A stretch of 64,000 nucleotides of DNA from Anaerolineaceae bacterium (GCA_016841525.1 JAENYZ010000006.1:116509-180508); one strand, 5' to 3'. Positions 23,929-33,484 are shown, counted from the first letter of the stretch. Translations and numbers: made by a program. Notes: generated by a model not told the origin, from the letters alone.

Positions 23929-25575
23929 TCAAATAGTCTTGTAGATCCGCTGGCCGCTCATTGGGCAAACGCCTGCAGGACAAACTTTTAATTTAATATG
24001 CGCTTCAACTTCTGCTCTAAAATGCGCTAAGATATCTTTTAAGGGGGAACCTGCTGTTTGCCCAAGACCGCAATTGGACATTTCGTAAAGTTGATCGCTC
24101 ATCATTTGAAGGTCCTTCAAATCTTGTAAGGTTCCAACACCTTCAGAAATGTTGACAAGGGTTTCATAGGCTCTTTTGTTCCCAATTCGGCAGGGATTAC
24201 ATTTTCCGCAGCTTTCGTAGCGGAAAAAGTTAAGCAACACTTTTGCCAGATCAACAACACATACTTCCTCATTGCAAATCAATAATGCGCCGGATCCCAG
24301 AGAAACACCAGCTTTGTTGTAAGAATCGAAATCCATCGGTGTGTCTTGAAGGCTTGCAGGGATGATTGAGCCGCTTGACCCACCTGTTTGCGCCAATTTG
24401 AAGGTTGCACCATCTTTCATGCCCTTAGCGTAGATTGAAATCACCTCGCGCAGGGTGATGCCCATTGGCACTTCAATCAGACCAGTGACGTTGACATTGC
24501 CCAGAACAGTGTAAACCTTTGTCCCGGGGCTTGAAGGGGTTCCAATGTTTTTGTACCAGGCACCACCGTTGCGAATGATCGCCGGGATGTTTGCAAGGGT
24601 TTCAACATTGTTGACCAGGGTTGGCTTTTGCCAAAGACCTGCGGTTGTTGGGTAAGGCGGCCTAGGGCGTGGTTCGCCGCGATTGCCTTCGATTGATTCG
24701 ATTAAGGCAGTCTCTTCGCCGCAGATATATGCGCCAGCGCCCGCATGAATGTGGATATCAAATGAAAAATCTGTCCCAAAAATATTCTCTCCGAGCAAGT
24801 TATAGTCTCTGGCTTGCTGGATTGCTTTTTGCATTCGGCTGATGGCCAAGCCATATTCACCACGAATATAGACATAACCCTCATCTGCACCGACTGCGTA
24901 AGCTGCAATCGACATGGCTTCGATGATGCCGTGAGGGTCTCCTTCCAGGACAAGGCGATCCTTGAATGTGCCTGGTTCACTCTCATCGGCATTACAAATG
25001 ACGTATTTTTTATTTCCCTTAGCGCCTTTAACGAATTGCCATTTAAGACCCGTTGGGAAACCTGCGCCACCGCGTCCTCGTAAACCGGAATCTTTGATCA
25101 CTTTAATGGTTTCGTCAGGCGTCATCTCTTTGAGCACGGTTCCAAGAGCCTCATATCCCTCATTGATGATGTATTCTTCAATGTTCTCGGGGTCAATGAG
25201 ACCGACATTTTTCAGGACAATGCGATTTTCAGCTGGCATTGTGCCTTTTCGGGATGAAAGCCATGCAACCCGTCCTGAAAGATCATATGCTGAGATTTGT
25301 TTTTCTTCAACGACTCGACCTTTATAAAGATGTTCTTCTACAATCCGTGGAACATCATCAGCGGTGACTGGACCGTAAATGACCGCATCCGGATAAACCA
25401 AAACCAACGGGCTCATTGCGTGTTTGCTGATGTCAGTGATCATTGAAAGGGCAATTTCTTCTTCGAGTCCAAATTTTGTAATTTGTTTTTGGAGAGTGCT
25501 GAAGACATCCAGAGCGCCACGATCCAAACTTTCAGGATCACTTGAAACCAATACCATTGAACGTGTTGTTTTCAT
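23929..25575 (-). CDS. hydB: NuoF/HydB-like flavin subunit of the [NiFe] hydrogenase
   Basis: 548 residues. The FMN/NADH fold has [16 protein letters not shown] (about 166-181) and the cluster motif ESCGKCNPCRIGNK near 450. The C-terminal CPAGVCP motif may hold Zn or an Fe-S site. It lacks the C-terminal two-cluster ferredoxin domain of classical HydB. The N-terminal thioredoxin-like domain is present by sequence shape but its Cys ligands are replaced (VLVSSDPESLDRGAL). It partners with the NuoE/HydC gene 10 bp upstream. Confidence 0.9.
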   Translation of the reverse strand: MKTTRSMVLVSSDPESLDRGALDVFSTLQKQITKFGLEEEIALSMITDISKHAMSPLVLVYPDAVIYGPVTADDVPRIVEEHLYKGRVVEEKQISAYDLSGRVAWLSSRKGTMPAENRIVLKNVGLIDPENIEEYIINEGYEALGTVLKEMTPDETIKVIKDSGLRGRGGAGFPTGLKWQFVKGAKGNKKYVICNADESEPGTFKDRLVLEGDPHGIIEAMSIAAYAVGADEGYVYIRGEYGLAISRMQKAIQQARDYNLLGENIFGTDFSFDIHIHAGAGAYICGEETALIESIEGNRGEPRPRPPYPTTAGLWQKPTLVNNVETLANIPAIIRNGGAWYKNIGTPSSPGTKVYTVLGNVNVTGLIEVPMGITLREVISIYAKGMKDGATFKLAQTGGSSGSIIPASLQDTPMDFDSYNKAGVSLGSGALLICNEEVCVVDLAKVLLNFFRYESCGKCNPCRIGNKRAYETLVNISEGVGTLQDLKDLQMMSDQLYEMSNCGLGQTAGSPLKDILAHFRAEVEAHIKLKVCPAGVCPMSGQRIYKTI

Positions 25576-25585
25576 GAAAGGCCTC

Positions 25586-26065
25586 CTACTCGTAATTTTT
25601 GAGGATACCTGGCACCTGTTCGGGTGTCACGTTTCCATAGATGTCGTTATCGATTACCATGACTGGACCAACGCCGCACAAGCCCAGGCAGCTTGTTGTG
25701 AGCAGGGTCCATTTGTCATCCTGGCTGGTCTCTCCTTTTGCTAAACCCAATTCTCTTTGGAGTTTTTGCCAGACCAGGCGCCCTCCGGCAACATGACAGG
25801 GAGCACTCTCACAAAATTGAATCACATGTCGCCCTCTGGGTTCTGTTGAAAGCATCCGGTAGAAAGTCGCAACAGAGTATATGTGGCTTGAGGGAAGATT
25901 CATCCTTTTGCTGAGTTCTTTGATTGCCTCATCGGAGATGTACCCCAATTCACGATTGATTTCATGAAGGATTGGGATGAGTTCAGCCTTTTCATCACCA
26001 TGGTTTTGGACAAGTGTCCGCACCATATTGCGGATATCCTGCCCTTCTTTGACTTCGGTTGCCAT
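25586..26065 (-). CDS. hydC: NuoE/HydC-like [2Fe-2S] subunit
   Basis: 159 residues, thioredoxin-like [2Fe-2S] subunit with intact ligands CESAPC and CLGLC (C-x4-C ... C-x3-C). A helical N-terminus has GYISDEAIKELSKRMNLP. It forms the NADH-dehydrogenase-like pair with the HydB gene downstream, and belongs to the [NiFe] hydrogenase set (HydC-HydB-HydA-HydS-HydL in transcription order). Confidence 0.92.
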   Translation of the reverse strand: MATEVKEGQDIRNMVRTLVQNHGDEKAELIPILHEINRELGYISDEAIKELSKRMNLPSSHIYSVATFYRMLSTEPRGRHVIQFCESAPCHVAGGRLVWQKLQRELGLAKGETSQDDKWTLLTTSCLGLCGVGPVMVIDNDIYGNVTPEQVPGILKNYE

Positions 26066-26101
26066 ATTCTTACTCCTATGTGGTGGTCTCTATTGACAAT
26101 A

Positions 26102-27886
26102 CTATTTTATTTCAATTGCATCATATGGACATAGTTGTTCACAAATACCGCATTTGATGCAAATATCGGGATCGATCACGTGTGTTTGGCGGCGCTCACC
26201 TGAAATTGCATCCACCGGGCAGTTTCGGGCGCAGAGTGTACATCCGGTGCAAAGCCCATCAATAATTTCAAACCGAATTAAGGATTTGCAGACCTTTGCA
26301 GGACATCGTTTCTCATAAATATGCGCTTCATATTCATCGAGGAAGTGCTCGAGTGTGCTCTTTACAGGATTCGGCGCACCTTTGCCTAATCCACAAAGGC
26401 TGTTTTCATTGATTTGCTCACAAAGATAACGCAGGGTATCGATGTCGTCGGGCTTTCCTTTGCCTTCACAAATTCTGGTGAGGATTTCGAGGATGCGTCG
26501 TGTACCAATCCGGCAGGGCGTGCACTTGCCGCAGCTTTCATCCTGGGTGAAATCCATAAAGAATCTGGCGATATCCACCATGCAGGTGTCCTCATCCATG
26601 ACAACAAGCCCGCCAGAACCAAGGATGGAGCCTGCTTCTGCCAGGGCTTCATAATCCATATGCAGATCCAGATGGCTTTCAGGCAAACAGCCGCCCATGG
26701 GACCGCCGGTCTGGACAGCTTTGAATTTCTTATCTTCTTTAATGCCGCCCCCAACATCATAGATGATCTCACGAAGGGTGATGCCAAAGGGGACTTCGAT
26801 TAAACCCGTATTTTTTACATCGCCTGCCATTGAGAAGGTTTTCGTTCCAGTGCTTTTCTTGTAGCCAAGGCTGGCAAACCATTCTGCACCTTTCAGGATG
26901 ATCTGGGGGATATTAGAATATGTCTCAACATTGTTAATGTTCGAAGGTTGTTGCCAAAGGCCTTTTTGCGCCGGAAATGGGGGACGTGGGCGGGGTTCGC
27001 CGCGCTGACCCTCAATAGAAGCCATTAAAGCCGTTTCTTCACCGCAAACGAAGGCACCTGCACCCATTCGTACTTCAAGATCAAAAGAAAAACCACTTCC
27101 AAGGATATCATCACCAAGTAAACCGAAATTCCGAGCTTGCTCAATGGCGGTTTTCATTGTTCTGACCGCAATTGGGTATTCGGCACGGCAGTAAATGTAT
27201 CCCTGGCTTGCGCCAGCAGCGTAAGCGCCGATGATCATCCCCTCAATAACAGAATGAGGGTCGCCTTCAAGAACGCGACGGTTTGCAAATGCGCCCGGGT
27301 CACCCTCATCGGCGTTGCAAATCATGTATTTTTGTTCGCCTTCAGCATTGGAAATGAAGCGCCATTTGAGTCCTGTTGGGAAGCCAGCACCACCACGACC
27401 TCGCAATCCAGAATCTAAAACTTCCTGGATTGTTTCCTCTGGAGTCATCTCTGTGAGCACTTTCCCAAGCGCCATATAGCCATCCCGGGCGATGTAATCC
27501 TCAATATTTAGGGGATCGATTTCACCTATGTTTTTCAAAACAATCCGGACCTCTTTAGTTTTAGGTGCGGACAATTCTTCATCTACGACTCGTTTTGTCT
27601 CACGAATGTATTGTTCAGCGATGCGTCCTTTTAAAAATTGTTCTTCAACCAAAAAAGGAACATCATCGAGGGTTAACTTCGTGTAATGGACTGCCTCAGG
27701 GTAGACCATTAAATCGAGACCTTCTGTCTCAGGATCACCGATTCTTGAAGTCTCAAGAACCTGGACTTCTTCAACCAGTCCTTGTTTGACAAGTTCATCC
27801 TGAAGCGTTTCGATCAACTCATACGCGCCTTTTTCCACGCATACAGGATCAACAGATACTAAAACATGTGAACGGAAATAAGCCAT
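26102..27886 (-). CDS. Second NuoF/HydB-like subunit, with C-terminal 2[4Fe-4S] domain
   Basis: 594 residues. FMN/NADH motif [16 protein letters not shown] is near 160-175, the N3-type cluster motif [12 protein letters not shown] is near 450, and a C-terminal ferredoxin domain has [12 protein letters not shown] and [12 protein letters not shown]. This is the full HydB layout of bifurcating hydrogenases. The N-terminal thioredoxin-like domain keeps one Cys ([10 protein letters not shown]) but lacks the other three ligands. In [FeFe]-hydrogenase operons such a gene is followed by HydA; here a [NiFe] set follows. It may serve as an alternative flavin module for the same enzyme. Confidence 0.9.
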   Translation of the reverse strand: MAYFRSHVLVSVDPVCVEKGAYELIETLQDELVKQGLVEEVQVLETSRIGDPETEGLDLMVYPEAVHYTKLTLDDVPFLVEEQFLKGRIAEQYIRETKRVVDEELSAPKTKEVRIVLKNIGEIDPLNIEDYIARDGYMALGKVLTEMTPEETIQEVLDSGLRGRGGAGFPTGLKWRFISNAEGEQKYMICNADEGDPGAFANRRVLEGDPHSVIEGMIIGAYAAGASQGYIYCRAEYPIAVRTMKTAIEQARNFGLLGDDILGSGFSFDLEVRMGAGAFVCGEETALMASIEGQRGEPRPRPPFPAQKGLWQQPSNINNVETYSNIPQIILKGAEWFASLGYKKSTGTKTFSMAGDVKNTGLIEVPFGITLREIIYDVGGGIKEDKKFKAVQTGGPMGGCLPESHLDLHMDYEALAEAGSILGSGGLVVMDEDTCMVDIARFFMDFTQDESCGKCTPCRIGTRRILEILTRICEGKGKPDDIDTLRYLCEQINENSLCGLGKGAPNPVKSTLEHFLDEYEAHIYEKRCPAKVCKSLIRFEIIDGLCTGCTLCARNCPVDAISGERRQTHVIDPDICIKCGICEQLCPYDAIEIK

Positions 27887-27922
27887 AAATTACCTTCCAG
27901 ATACCATCAGTAATTCGAAAAT

Positions 27923-28291
27923 TTATCCTTCGATTTGAAAATCTTTTACGATTTCACCGCCCAAAACATGCTCTTTCATGATACGGCGAGCCATTTCGGG
28001 GTTAACTTTCCCATAGGATACTTTTTCTTCGCCGGGGAGGATGACCTGAACAATGGGTTCGTATGAGTCAAGGCCAATATTGCCCGTTTGGCGAACAATG
28101 ATGTCACTCAGGTTGTCTTTTTCAATCATATCAAGAATTGCTTTTAATGTTTCACGAGCGCCTGCTGCAATACCAACAGTTCCCATGCCAACAACAACCT
28201 CTGTTTTGCCTGAGGTTTCTTTTAATTGCTGTTTCTTGAGTGCCTCTTCTCGTATTTTCTTGAGATCATCTAATGATTTTACACTGGGCAT
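27923..28291 (-). CDS. Thioredoxin-like ferredoxin homologue lacking all [2Fe-2S] ligands
   Basis: 122 residues. The fold and wording match the (2Fe-2S) ferredoxin that sits in HydABC operons: VVGMGTVGIAAGARETLKAIL and PIVQVILPGEEKVSYGKVNPEMARRI. In family members I recall, the pattern is GMGTCGIAAGA and TGCIGLC. Here the Cys positions read V, N and D (GTVGIAAGA; TGNIGLDSYEP). The protein contains no Cys at all, so it cannot bind the cluster. It may have become a structural subunit. It lies between the HATPase and NuoF genes. Confidence 0.8.
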   Translation of the reverse strand: MPSVKSLDDLKKIREEALKKQQLKETSGKTEVVVGMGTVGIAAGARETLKAILDMIEKDNLSDIIVRQTGNIGLDSYEPIVQVILPGEEKVSYGKVNPEMARRIMKEHVLGGEIVKDFQIEG

Positions 28292-28323
28292 ATTATTTCT
28301 CCTGTTAATTTAGTTCGATTGAC

Positions 28324-28890
28324 TTAATGCGTAGCTTCCATTATTCCAGAAAGACGAGCCTCCTGGATGCCGGTTTCTATCATCTCCCGGATGTATCTCA
28401 TTACTGCGGGTTCTGATAGTGGGATCCCATCAAGGGTTTCTTTGATAGGTTGGTCGTCAAAAATAAAACAACTTTCGTTATTCCGATATTCAAATATCCA
28501 ATGAATTTCGGGTGTACCCATTAATAAGGTTAGTAAAGTGCTTTCAATGTTACCCAAGGGCATTCGGTCAATGTGGCTGTGTTTGAAAACTGCCTCTACA
28601 GTTGTACCCTTACCAGGAACTGAATGAATTGTGAATGACCCTTCGCAAGCCTCAGCAGCTGCTTTGAAGAATGGAATTCCCAATCCGACACTTCGCGTTT
28701 TCCTGGATGTGATAAAAGGATCAGTGATTTTCGCTAGGGTTTCAGCGTCCATTCCTTTACCATTATCCTGGATGAGAATCCTGAGAATATCTTTACCCAA
28801 ATCTTCTTCGACGATGATTTTTATCTCATCGGCGTTCGCTGAAATGCTGTTTTCAGCAATGTCCAGAATGTGCAATGCCAATTCACGCAA
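28324..28890 (-). CDS. HATPase_c (GHKL) domain protein of hydrogenase operon
   Basis: 188 residues. HATPase motifs include LHILDIAENSISANADEI (N-box), DNGKGMD (G1) and VGLGIPFFKAAAE plus GKGTTVEAVF (G2/G3). No kinase dimerisation domain is present. Such genes accompany HydABC-type operons, where their role is uncertain (possible anti-sigma or kinase activity). The start overlaps the stop of the NuoE gene by eight bases. Confidence 0.85.
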   Translation of the reverse strand: MRELALHILDIAENSISANADEIKIIVEEDLGKDILRILIQDNGKGMDAETLAKITDPFITSRKTRSVGLGIPFFKAAAEACEGSFTIHSVPGKGTTVEAVFKHSHIDRMPLGNIESTLLTLLMGTPEIHWIFEYRNNESCFIFDDQPIKETLDGIPLSEPAVMRYIREMIETGIQEARLSGIMEATH

Positions 28891-29407
28891 GGTCTGCTTC
28901 CATTTTTTTAATGTCCTGGATGGTCTTTGGGAAGCGATTTGCTTTCACTCGTCCCTGGACCTCTTCATCCACAACCACGACAGGTGCCTGGCTGCATGCG
29001 CCGACACAACGGCATAACTCTAAAGTAATCAATCCATCTTCGGTTGTCTCACCGGGCTCAATGCCCAGGATTTGTTTTGCTTTTTCGATAATCTGTTCGA
29101 TGCCGCTAACATAACAAGCAGTTCCAATACAAAATTTTATGGTGTGTTTCCCTCGAGGGGTTGTTGTAAAGAAGGAGTAAAAGGAAACAACACCATGGAT
29201 CCGACTAACAGGCTCACCTAATTTTTTCGCAACATATACTTGCATTTCAGGAGAGATGTAACCTATTGCCTCCTGCAAGCTGTTAAGGACAACCATTGTC
29301 GCCCCAGCAAGGTCTTTATTTTCATCTAATATTTGATCGATGATGTATCGTTGTTCTGGATCATTAAGTGGATTGGTGTCTATACTTTTTTCCATTGTTT
29401 TTTGCAT
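28883..29407 (-). CDS. Second NuoE/HydC-like [2Fe-2S] subunit
   Basis: About 174 residues from the ATG at 29407, chosen because TTTAGGAG lies 11 bases upstream; a longer frame to 29509 has an implausible hydrophobic start. Ligands CIGTAC and CRCVGAC (C-x4-C ... C-x3-C) are intact. With the NuoF-like gene at 26102 and the HATPase and Trx-like genes it forms the standard [FeFe]-hydrogenase operon set, but no HydA with an H-cluster is in the window. Confidence 0.88.
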   Translation of the reverse strand: MQKTMEKSIDTNPLNDPEQRYIIDQILDENKDLAGATMVVLNSLQEAIGYISPEMQVYVAKKLGEPVSRIHGVVSFYSFFTTTPRGKHTIKFCIGTACYVSGIEQIIEKAKQILGIEPGETTEDGLITLELCRCVGACSQAPVVVVDEEVQGRVKANRFPKTIQDIKKMEADLA

Positions 29408-29541
29408 CGAAAGGATTACTCCTAAAAAATATCTTAATGCGGGTGAAATGACCCACAGATTGTGAAATTTACCACAAATCAGTGTAATACCCAACAGCCA
29501 GCAGGTCAATACACAAATGTCATATTAAGTCTAGTGAATCA

Positions 29542-30288
29542 TCAATTGTGAGGGATGACCTTAAACCAGCGTCCATTAATTGATCTAAACGCTTGCTTGA
29601 GTTCATCTATTGTTGGCTTCTCTATTATAAACTGATTTACACCTAAGAAATCATCAATATAATGAACATCACCGCTTTGGATGAGCGGGAACCTCTTAAT
29701 TTGGGGAAATTTTGTTTTTGCATCTTCAAGGGATATATGCCTGGATATTTCCAAGGCATCAATATCTAAATCGGGTGGGACAAAACCAAGGTGATCGATC
29801 AGACCAAAGGCCTGGCGGTTGACATGGGCTGGGATGAATAAGCCCCCTAATTTTGTTACAGCGTGGAATGCTTCATCAAAACTTAATTGGGTTGAATTGA
29901 TCAATAGACGTTCTTTTCTTCGAATGAATTCGCCTGTATGGTCAACAATGAATTGTTCACCGAAGAATTCAACATTGTTTTTTACGTCAGGTAGAGTTTC
30001 ATCAACGAGTTCCTGGAGTTTGTTGAGTTGGTCCATGCTATCAAAAAGACATAGGACATGAACTTCTTCTTCTGTCTGCAGTTCCATCCCTGGCAAGACG
30101 GTCAGACCGGACCCTTCTGCAGCTTTTATGACCGCAGGGACGTTTTCACTGGCGTTATGGTCTGTTATTGCGATCAGGTTAAGCCCGATTTCAAGCGCTT
30201 TTTGAACGATAAATGGGGGGATCATCTCCACGCCTGCACAGGGTGATAATACAGTATGGACGTGCAACTCAGACAAATAGGTTTTCAA
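29542..30288 (-). CDS. PHP-domain metal-dependent phosphoesterase
   Basis: 248 residues. SELHVHTVLSPCAG (H-x-H), AITDHNAS, PGMELQTEEEVHVL and a distal HVNRQAFGLI and SGDVHYIDD provide the metal ligands of the PHP fold. Members cleave phosphoesters in nucleotides or histidinol phosphate. PHP genes recur in bacterial hydrogenase operons with DRTGG and HATPase genes, but the substrate is unknown. A 4Fe-4S or HydE role is not suggested by the sequence. Confidence 0.88.
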   Translation of the reverse strand: MKTYLSELHVHTVLSPCAGVEMIPPFIVQKALEIGLNLIAITDHNASENVPAVIKAAEGSGLTVLPGMELQTEEEVHVLCLFDSMDQLNKLQELVDETLPDVKNNVEFFGEQFIVDHTGEFIRRKERLLINSTQLSFDEAFHAVTKLGGLFIPAHVNRQAFGLIDHLGFVPPDLDIDALEISRHISLEDAKTKFPQIKRFPLIQSGDVHYIDDFLGVNQFIIEKPTIDELKQAFRSINGRWFKVIPHN

Positions 30289-30305
30289 TAGTGCTTTCTT
30301 ATGAG

Positions 30306-30656
30306 TTAATTTTTAGTCGCCTGTAAACCAAGTTCCCACAATTTTCCAATGATTTCGAAGTTTGGATCTGCTGATGAAAGGATTGTGATACCTTTTTCGT
30401 TGGCTTTATCAATGGTCTGCTGATCAGGTTGGGCATCTTCTGTAATGATTATTGCAGCCAGGTCAAGCAATGCAGCAACAGCAACGATATTGCTGTGTGA
30501 CATCAGGGTGATCCAGAGACCTTCAGGTTCTGCACCGGTCATAACACAGCTGAGTAAATCAGAGCAGTAACCGCTCTTTACGTTGATTGTTGAAAAATCT
30601 TTTGAGTTGGTCAAGACTTTCAGGTTAAGGTTTTGGATGATTTCGTTCAGGTTCAT
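30306..30656 (-). CDS. DRTGG-domain protein (sensor-like) in hydrogenase operon
   Basis: 116 residues. The sequence LNLKVLTNSKDFSTINVKSGYCSDLLSCVMTGAEPEGLWITLMSHSNIVAVAALLDLAAIIITE matches the DRTGG domain layout. That domain appears in regulators linked to hydrogenases and may bind a nucleotide. It sits between the CBS-ATPase gene and the PHP gene. Function is not established. Confidence 0.8.
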   Translation of the reverse strand: MNLNEIIQNLNLKVLTNSKDFSTINVKSGYCSDLLSCVMTGAEPEGLWITLMSHSNIVAVAALLDLAAIIITEDAQPDQQTIDKANEKGITILSSADPNFEIIGKLWELGLQATKN

Positions 30657-30684
30657 AGGGTCTCAATTCCTTTATGGTGAGGGT

Positions 30685-31656
30685 TCAATTGACAGTGTTT
30701 AAGTTGTTATCTTTATCTTCAAGATACATGATCATGTATAAATTGGTGCCGCGGTCTCTTGACGAGATCAAGCGCATTTCATCCACACAGCGTTTAATAT
30801 TAACCAAGCCCATACCGGCACCAAAACCCATTTCCCTGATTTCGTTGGTTGCTGTTGAGTAACCTGGTTTCATCGCCTGTTCGACGTCTTCAATGCCAGG
30901 ACCGTCGTCATAGGCTTCCATGGTGATTTTATGAGGTTCGACCTCCACACGAAGGGTACCTCCGTGGTCGGTGTGGATGATCAGGTTCATTTCAGCTTCA
31001 TAAACCGCAATACCGCAGCGCCTGGCAATTTGTGGGGTAGCGCCTAATCTCAATAAAGCCCTTTTTATGTTGCTGGATGCGTTTCCGCCGTGGATGAAAT
31101 CTCCTTTGCGAATTTCGTATCTCAGGATGAGACTAGTACGATGGGAGACAATATCTTCAAACAAGTGGCTGGCGCGATACCGGATCAGCTCTTCTGCATG
31201 GTAATCTCTTTGCAAAGCTGTAAGTAAACCATTGGATATGTCCCCTTTGGTGATGATCCCAACCAGTTTGCCTTGTTTATCAAGTACGGGCAGGCGGCCA
31301 AACTTTGTTCTGGCGAAGGTTTTTAGGGCTTCAACAACCGGGTCATATTCACGTACAGTGACTAGTTTGGTCGTCATGTATTCACTAACATTGACGTCCA
31401 GGTTTCCTGCCCGTAATGCCCGAATAAGGTCTTCAATACTGATTAGCCCAACCAGATCACCATTAGCAATAACCGGTGCACCTGAAAATCTTTCCTTTTG
31501 AAAGATATCCAGTGCTTCTTCTAATTTGATGTCTGGAGGAAGGCAATGGACATTCTCGGTCATGACCTCATGAATGCGAAGTTCATACGCAAGTTCTTCA
31601 GTTCTGGTAATGCTTTCGGCAAATTCGTCTGAGACCTGGGAGTGTTCGTCTGTCAT
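30685..31656 (-). CDS. CBS-pair plus HATPase_c regulator
   Basis: 323 residues. Two CBS domains span about 30-150 (MTENVHCLPPDIKLEEALDIF ... LPVLDKQGKLVGIITKGDISNGL). An HATPase module similar to RsbW-type anti-sigma factors occupies about 195-310, with DDGPGIEDVEQAM and FGAGMGLVNIKR. CBS domains bind adenosine nucleotides, so this is a likely energy-state sensor. It lies between two DRTGG genes ahead of the hydrogenase genes, so a regulatory role is likely (inference). Confidence 0.85.
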   Translation of the reverse strand: MTDEHSQVSDEFAESITRTEELAYELRIHEVMTENVHCLPPDIKLEEALDIFQKERFSGAPVIANGDLVGLISIEDLIRALRAGNLDVNVSEYMTTKLVTVREYDPVVEALKTFARTKFGRLPVLDKQGKLVGIITKGDISNGLLTALQRDYHAEELIRYRASHLFEDIVSHRTSLILRYEIRKGDFIHGGNASSNIKRALLRLGATPQIARRCGIAVYEAEMNLIIHTDHGGTLRVEVEPHKITMEAYDDGPGIEDVEQAMKPGYSTATNEIREMGFGAGMGLVNIKRCVDEMRLISSRDRGTNLYMIMYLEDKDNNLNTVN

Positions 31657-31670
31657 GGCGTGTCTACCTT

Positions 31671-32039
31671 TTACGCGCAGTCGTCGTTGGCTGGCAATTC
31701 GTAACTCAGTAATCCGGCCTGATGGAGGATTCCACAGGCTTCAAACATGCCAAGATTTGTCGTTATCAGGGGAATCTCTTCTTCATTGGCAATTCTGATT
31801 GTTTCACGGTCAGGGTTTTTCCCGCGTACAAAGATAATTGTTCGAATATCAGCAATTAAAGCTGTGCGAACAACCTGGGGGTTACATAACCCTGTGAGCA
31901 AAGCTGCTTCTGGTTTGATGGAAGCTAAAACGTCACTCATTAGATCAGCACCCATAGCACCGGTTATATCTTTTTTGTACTCATTTTCCTGGGTTAATAA
32001 TTCACCGTTAATTAAGTCAACAATTTCAGTTAATTTCAT
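31671..32039 (-). CDS. DRTGG-domain protein, first gene of the hydrogenase block
   Basis: 122 residues. LTEIVDLINGELLTQ and GAMGADLMSDVLASI followed by LLTGLCNPQVVRTALIADIRTIIFVRGKN fit the DRTGG fold. The C-terminus adds MFEACGILHQAGLLSYELP. AAAAGGA precedes the ATG. As the most upstream leftward gene it leads the block that ends with hypE. The 142-bp spacer to hisS should hold its promoter, but I found no strong -35/-10 pair. Confidence 0.8.
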   Translation of the reverse strand: MKLTEIVDLINGELLTQENEYKKDITGAMGADLMSDVLASIKPEAALLTGLCNPQVVRTALIADIRTIIFVRGKNPDRETIRIANEEEIPLITTNLGMFEACGILHQAGLLSYELPANDDCA

Positions 32040-32181
32040 AATGTCCTTTTACTCATAGATATCACTGACGCACTTATTTTATCGTAAAAATCAAAATTAG
32101 TTTATCACCAAAATGAGAAGTGTAAAAAAAGGGTAAAATTGTCTACGAAATAAATGATGAAAATAAGATAATGAGGAATTT

Positions 32182-33459
32182 ATGGCAGATATTATAAGAA
32201 GTGTTAAAGGCACGAGAGATTTTTACCCGGACGAGATGGCTGTTCGACGGTGGATGTTTGACATCATCCGGGATGTTTCGACGCGATTTGGGTACCAGGA
32301 ATACGACGGACCCTGTTTAGAATTTATCGATCTTTACGCAGCCAAATCTGGTGAAGAGCTGGTCAAAGAGCAGGCTTTTGTGTTTTCTTCGCCAGGTGAT
32401 GACATGCTCACATTGCGACCGGAGCTGACACCGACATTGGCACGTATGGTGGCACAGCGTCAATATGAGATTCCAATACCTTTACGCTGGTGGTCCGTTG
32501 GCCCTTTTTGGCGTTATGAGAATCCACAGCGCGGCAGGACAAGAGAATTTTTTCAGTGGAATATTGACCTTGTAGGAACTGAAGCGGTGGCAGCGGACGC
32601 GGAAATCGTCGCTGTTGCAGCGAGTTTTTTGAAAGAAACCGGGCTTTCATCAGATCAGGTGCAGATTTTTGTTAACAATCGGCGATTGATGGATGACGCC
32701 CTTTCAACGATAGAAATTGCAAAAGAATTGCGTCCCAATGTGTTTAAGGTTGTTGACAAATTGGATAAGCTTTCTGATAAGGAATGGCGTGCATATTCCC
32801 TTGAAATTGGCTTAACCGAAGGACAGGTCGATGGACTGCTGACCTTGGTTAATGACCAGGATCTCTGGATGAAATCCGATGAACTTGTCGAATTTTTTGA
32901 GTTAATTAAGATCTTCGGTTTTGAGGATTATGTTTCCTACAATCCTAAGGTTATCCGCGGTCTGGATTATTACACCGGCACGGTTTTTGAAGCTTTTGAG
33001 CTGGGTGGCGCATCAAGAGCAATCTTGGGCGGCGGGCGTTATGATAACCTGGTTTCGGATGTGGGCGGGAATCGACTGCCTGGCGTCGGATTTGCCATGG
33101 GCGATGTGGTTATTGAGCTGGTATTGAGAGATGCTGGCGTGATCCCTGAAAAATTGGGCCATAAGCCGCAAGTACTGGTGACGGTATTTGATGAAACAAC
33201 ATTGTCTGAGTCCTTAAACATTGCAGAAGAAATCCGGATGTCCGGTTATCGTGCTGCGGTGTATCCGGAGGCAGACAAGCTTGGCAAGCAGTTCAAGTAT
33301 GCCGATAAGCTGGACATCTCAGTGGCAGTGATATTAGGACCGGATGAGTTGAAGGAGAATCTGGTCGCTGTAAAGAATCTCAAGACTCGTGACCAGGTAA
33401 CAATAGGGCGAGGTGAGCTGCTATCCCAGATTGAAAAATTCTTGCCATCCCTTCCTTGA
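32182..33459 (+). CDS. hisS: HisS, histidyl-tRNA synthetase
   Basis: 425 residues, class II synthetase. KGTRDFYPDEM starts the catalytic domain, LRPELTPTLARMV is motif 2 and GLDYYTGTVFE with the later GGGRYDNLVSDVGG forms the histidine A and motif 3 region. The C-terminal anticodon-binding domain is visible (QVLVTVFDETTLSESLN onward). It is immediately followed by its cognate tRNA gene 26 bp downstream on the same strand. Confidence 0.97.
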   Translation: MADIIRSVKGTRDFYPDEMAVRRWMFDIIRDVSTRFGYQEYDGPCLEFIDLYAAKSGEELVKEQAFVFSSPGDDMLTLRPELTPTLARMVAQRQYEIPIPLRWWSVGPFWRYENPQRGRTREFFQWNIDLVGTEAVAADAEIVAVAASFLKETGLSSDQVQIFVNNRRLMDDALSTIEIAKELRPNVFKVVDKLDKLSDKEWRAYSLEIGLTEGQVDGLLTLVNDQDLWMKSDELVEFFELIKIFGFEDYVSYNPKVIRGLDYYTGTVFEAFELGGASRAILGGGRYDNLVSDVGGNRLPGVGFAMGDVVIELVLRDAGVIPEKLGHKPQVLVTVFDETTLSESLNIAEEIRMSGYRAAVYPEADKLGKQFKYADKLDISVAVILGPDELKENLVAVKNLKTRDQVTIGRGELLSQIEKFLPSLP

Positions 33460-33484
33460 TGTGATAAAATCATGGATTGAATAT

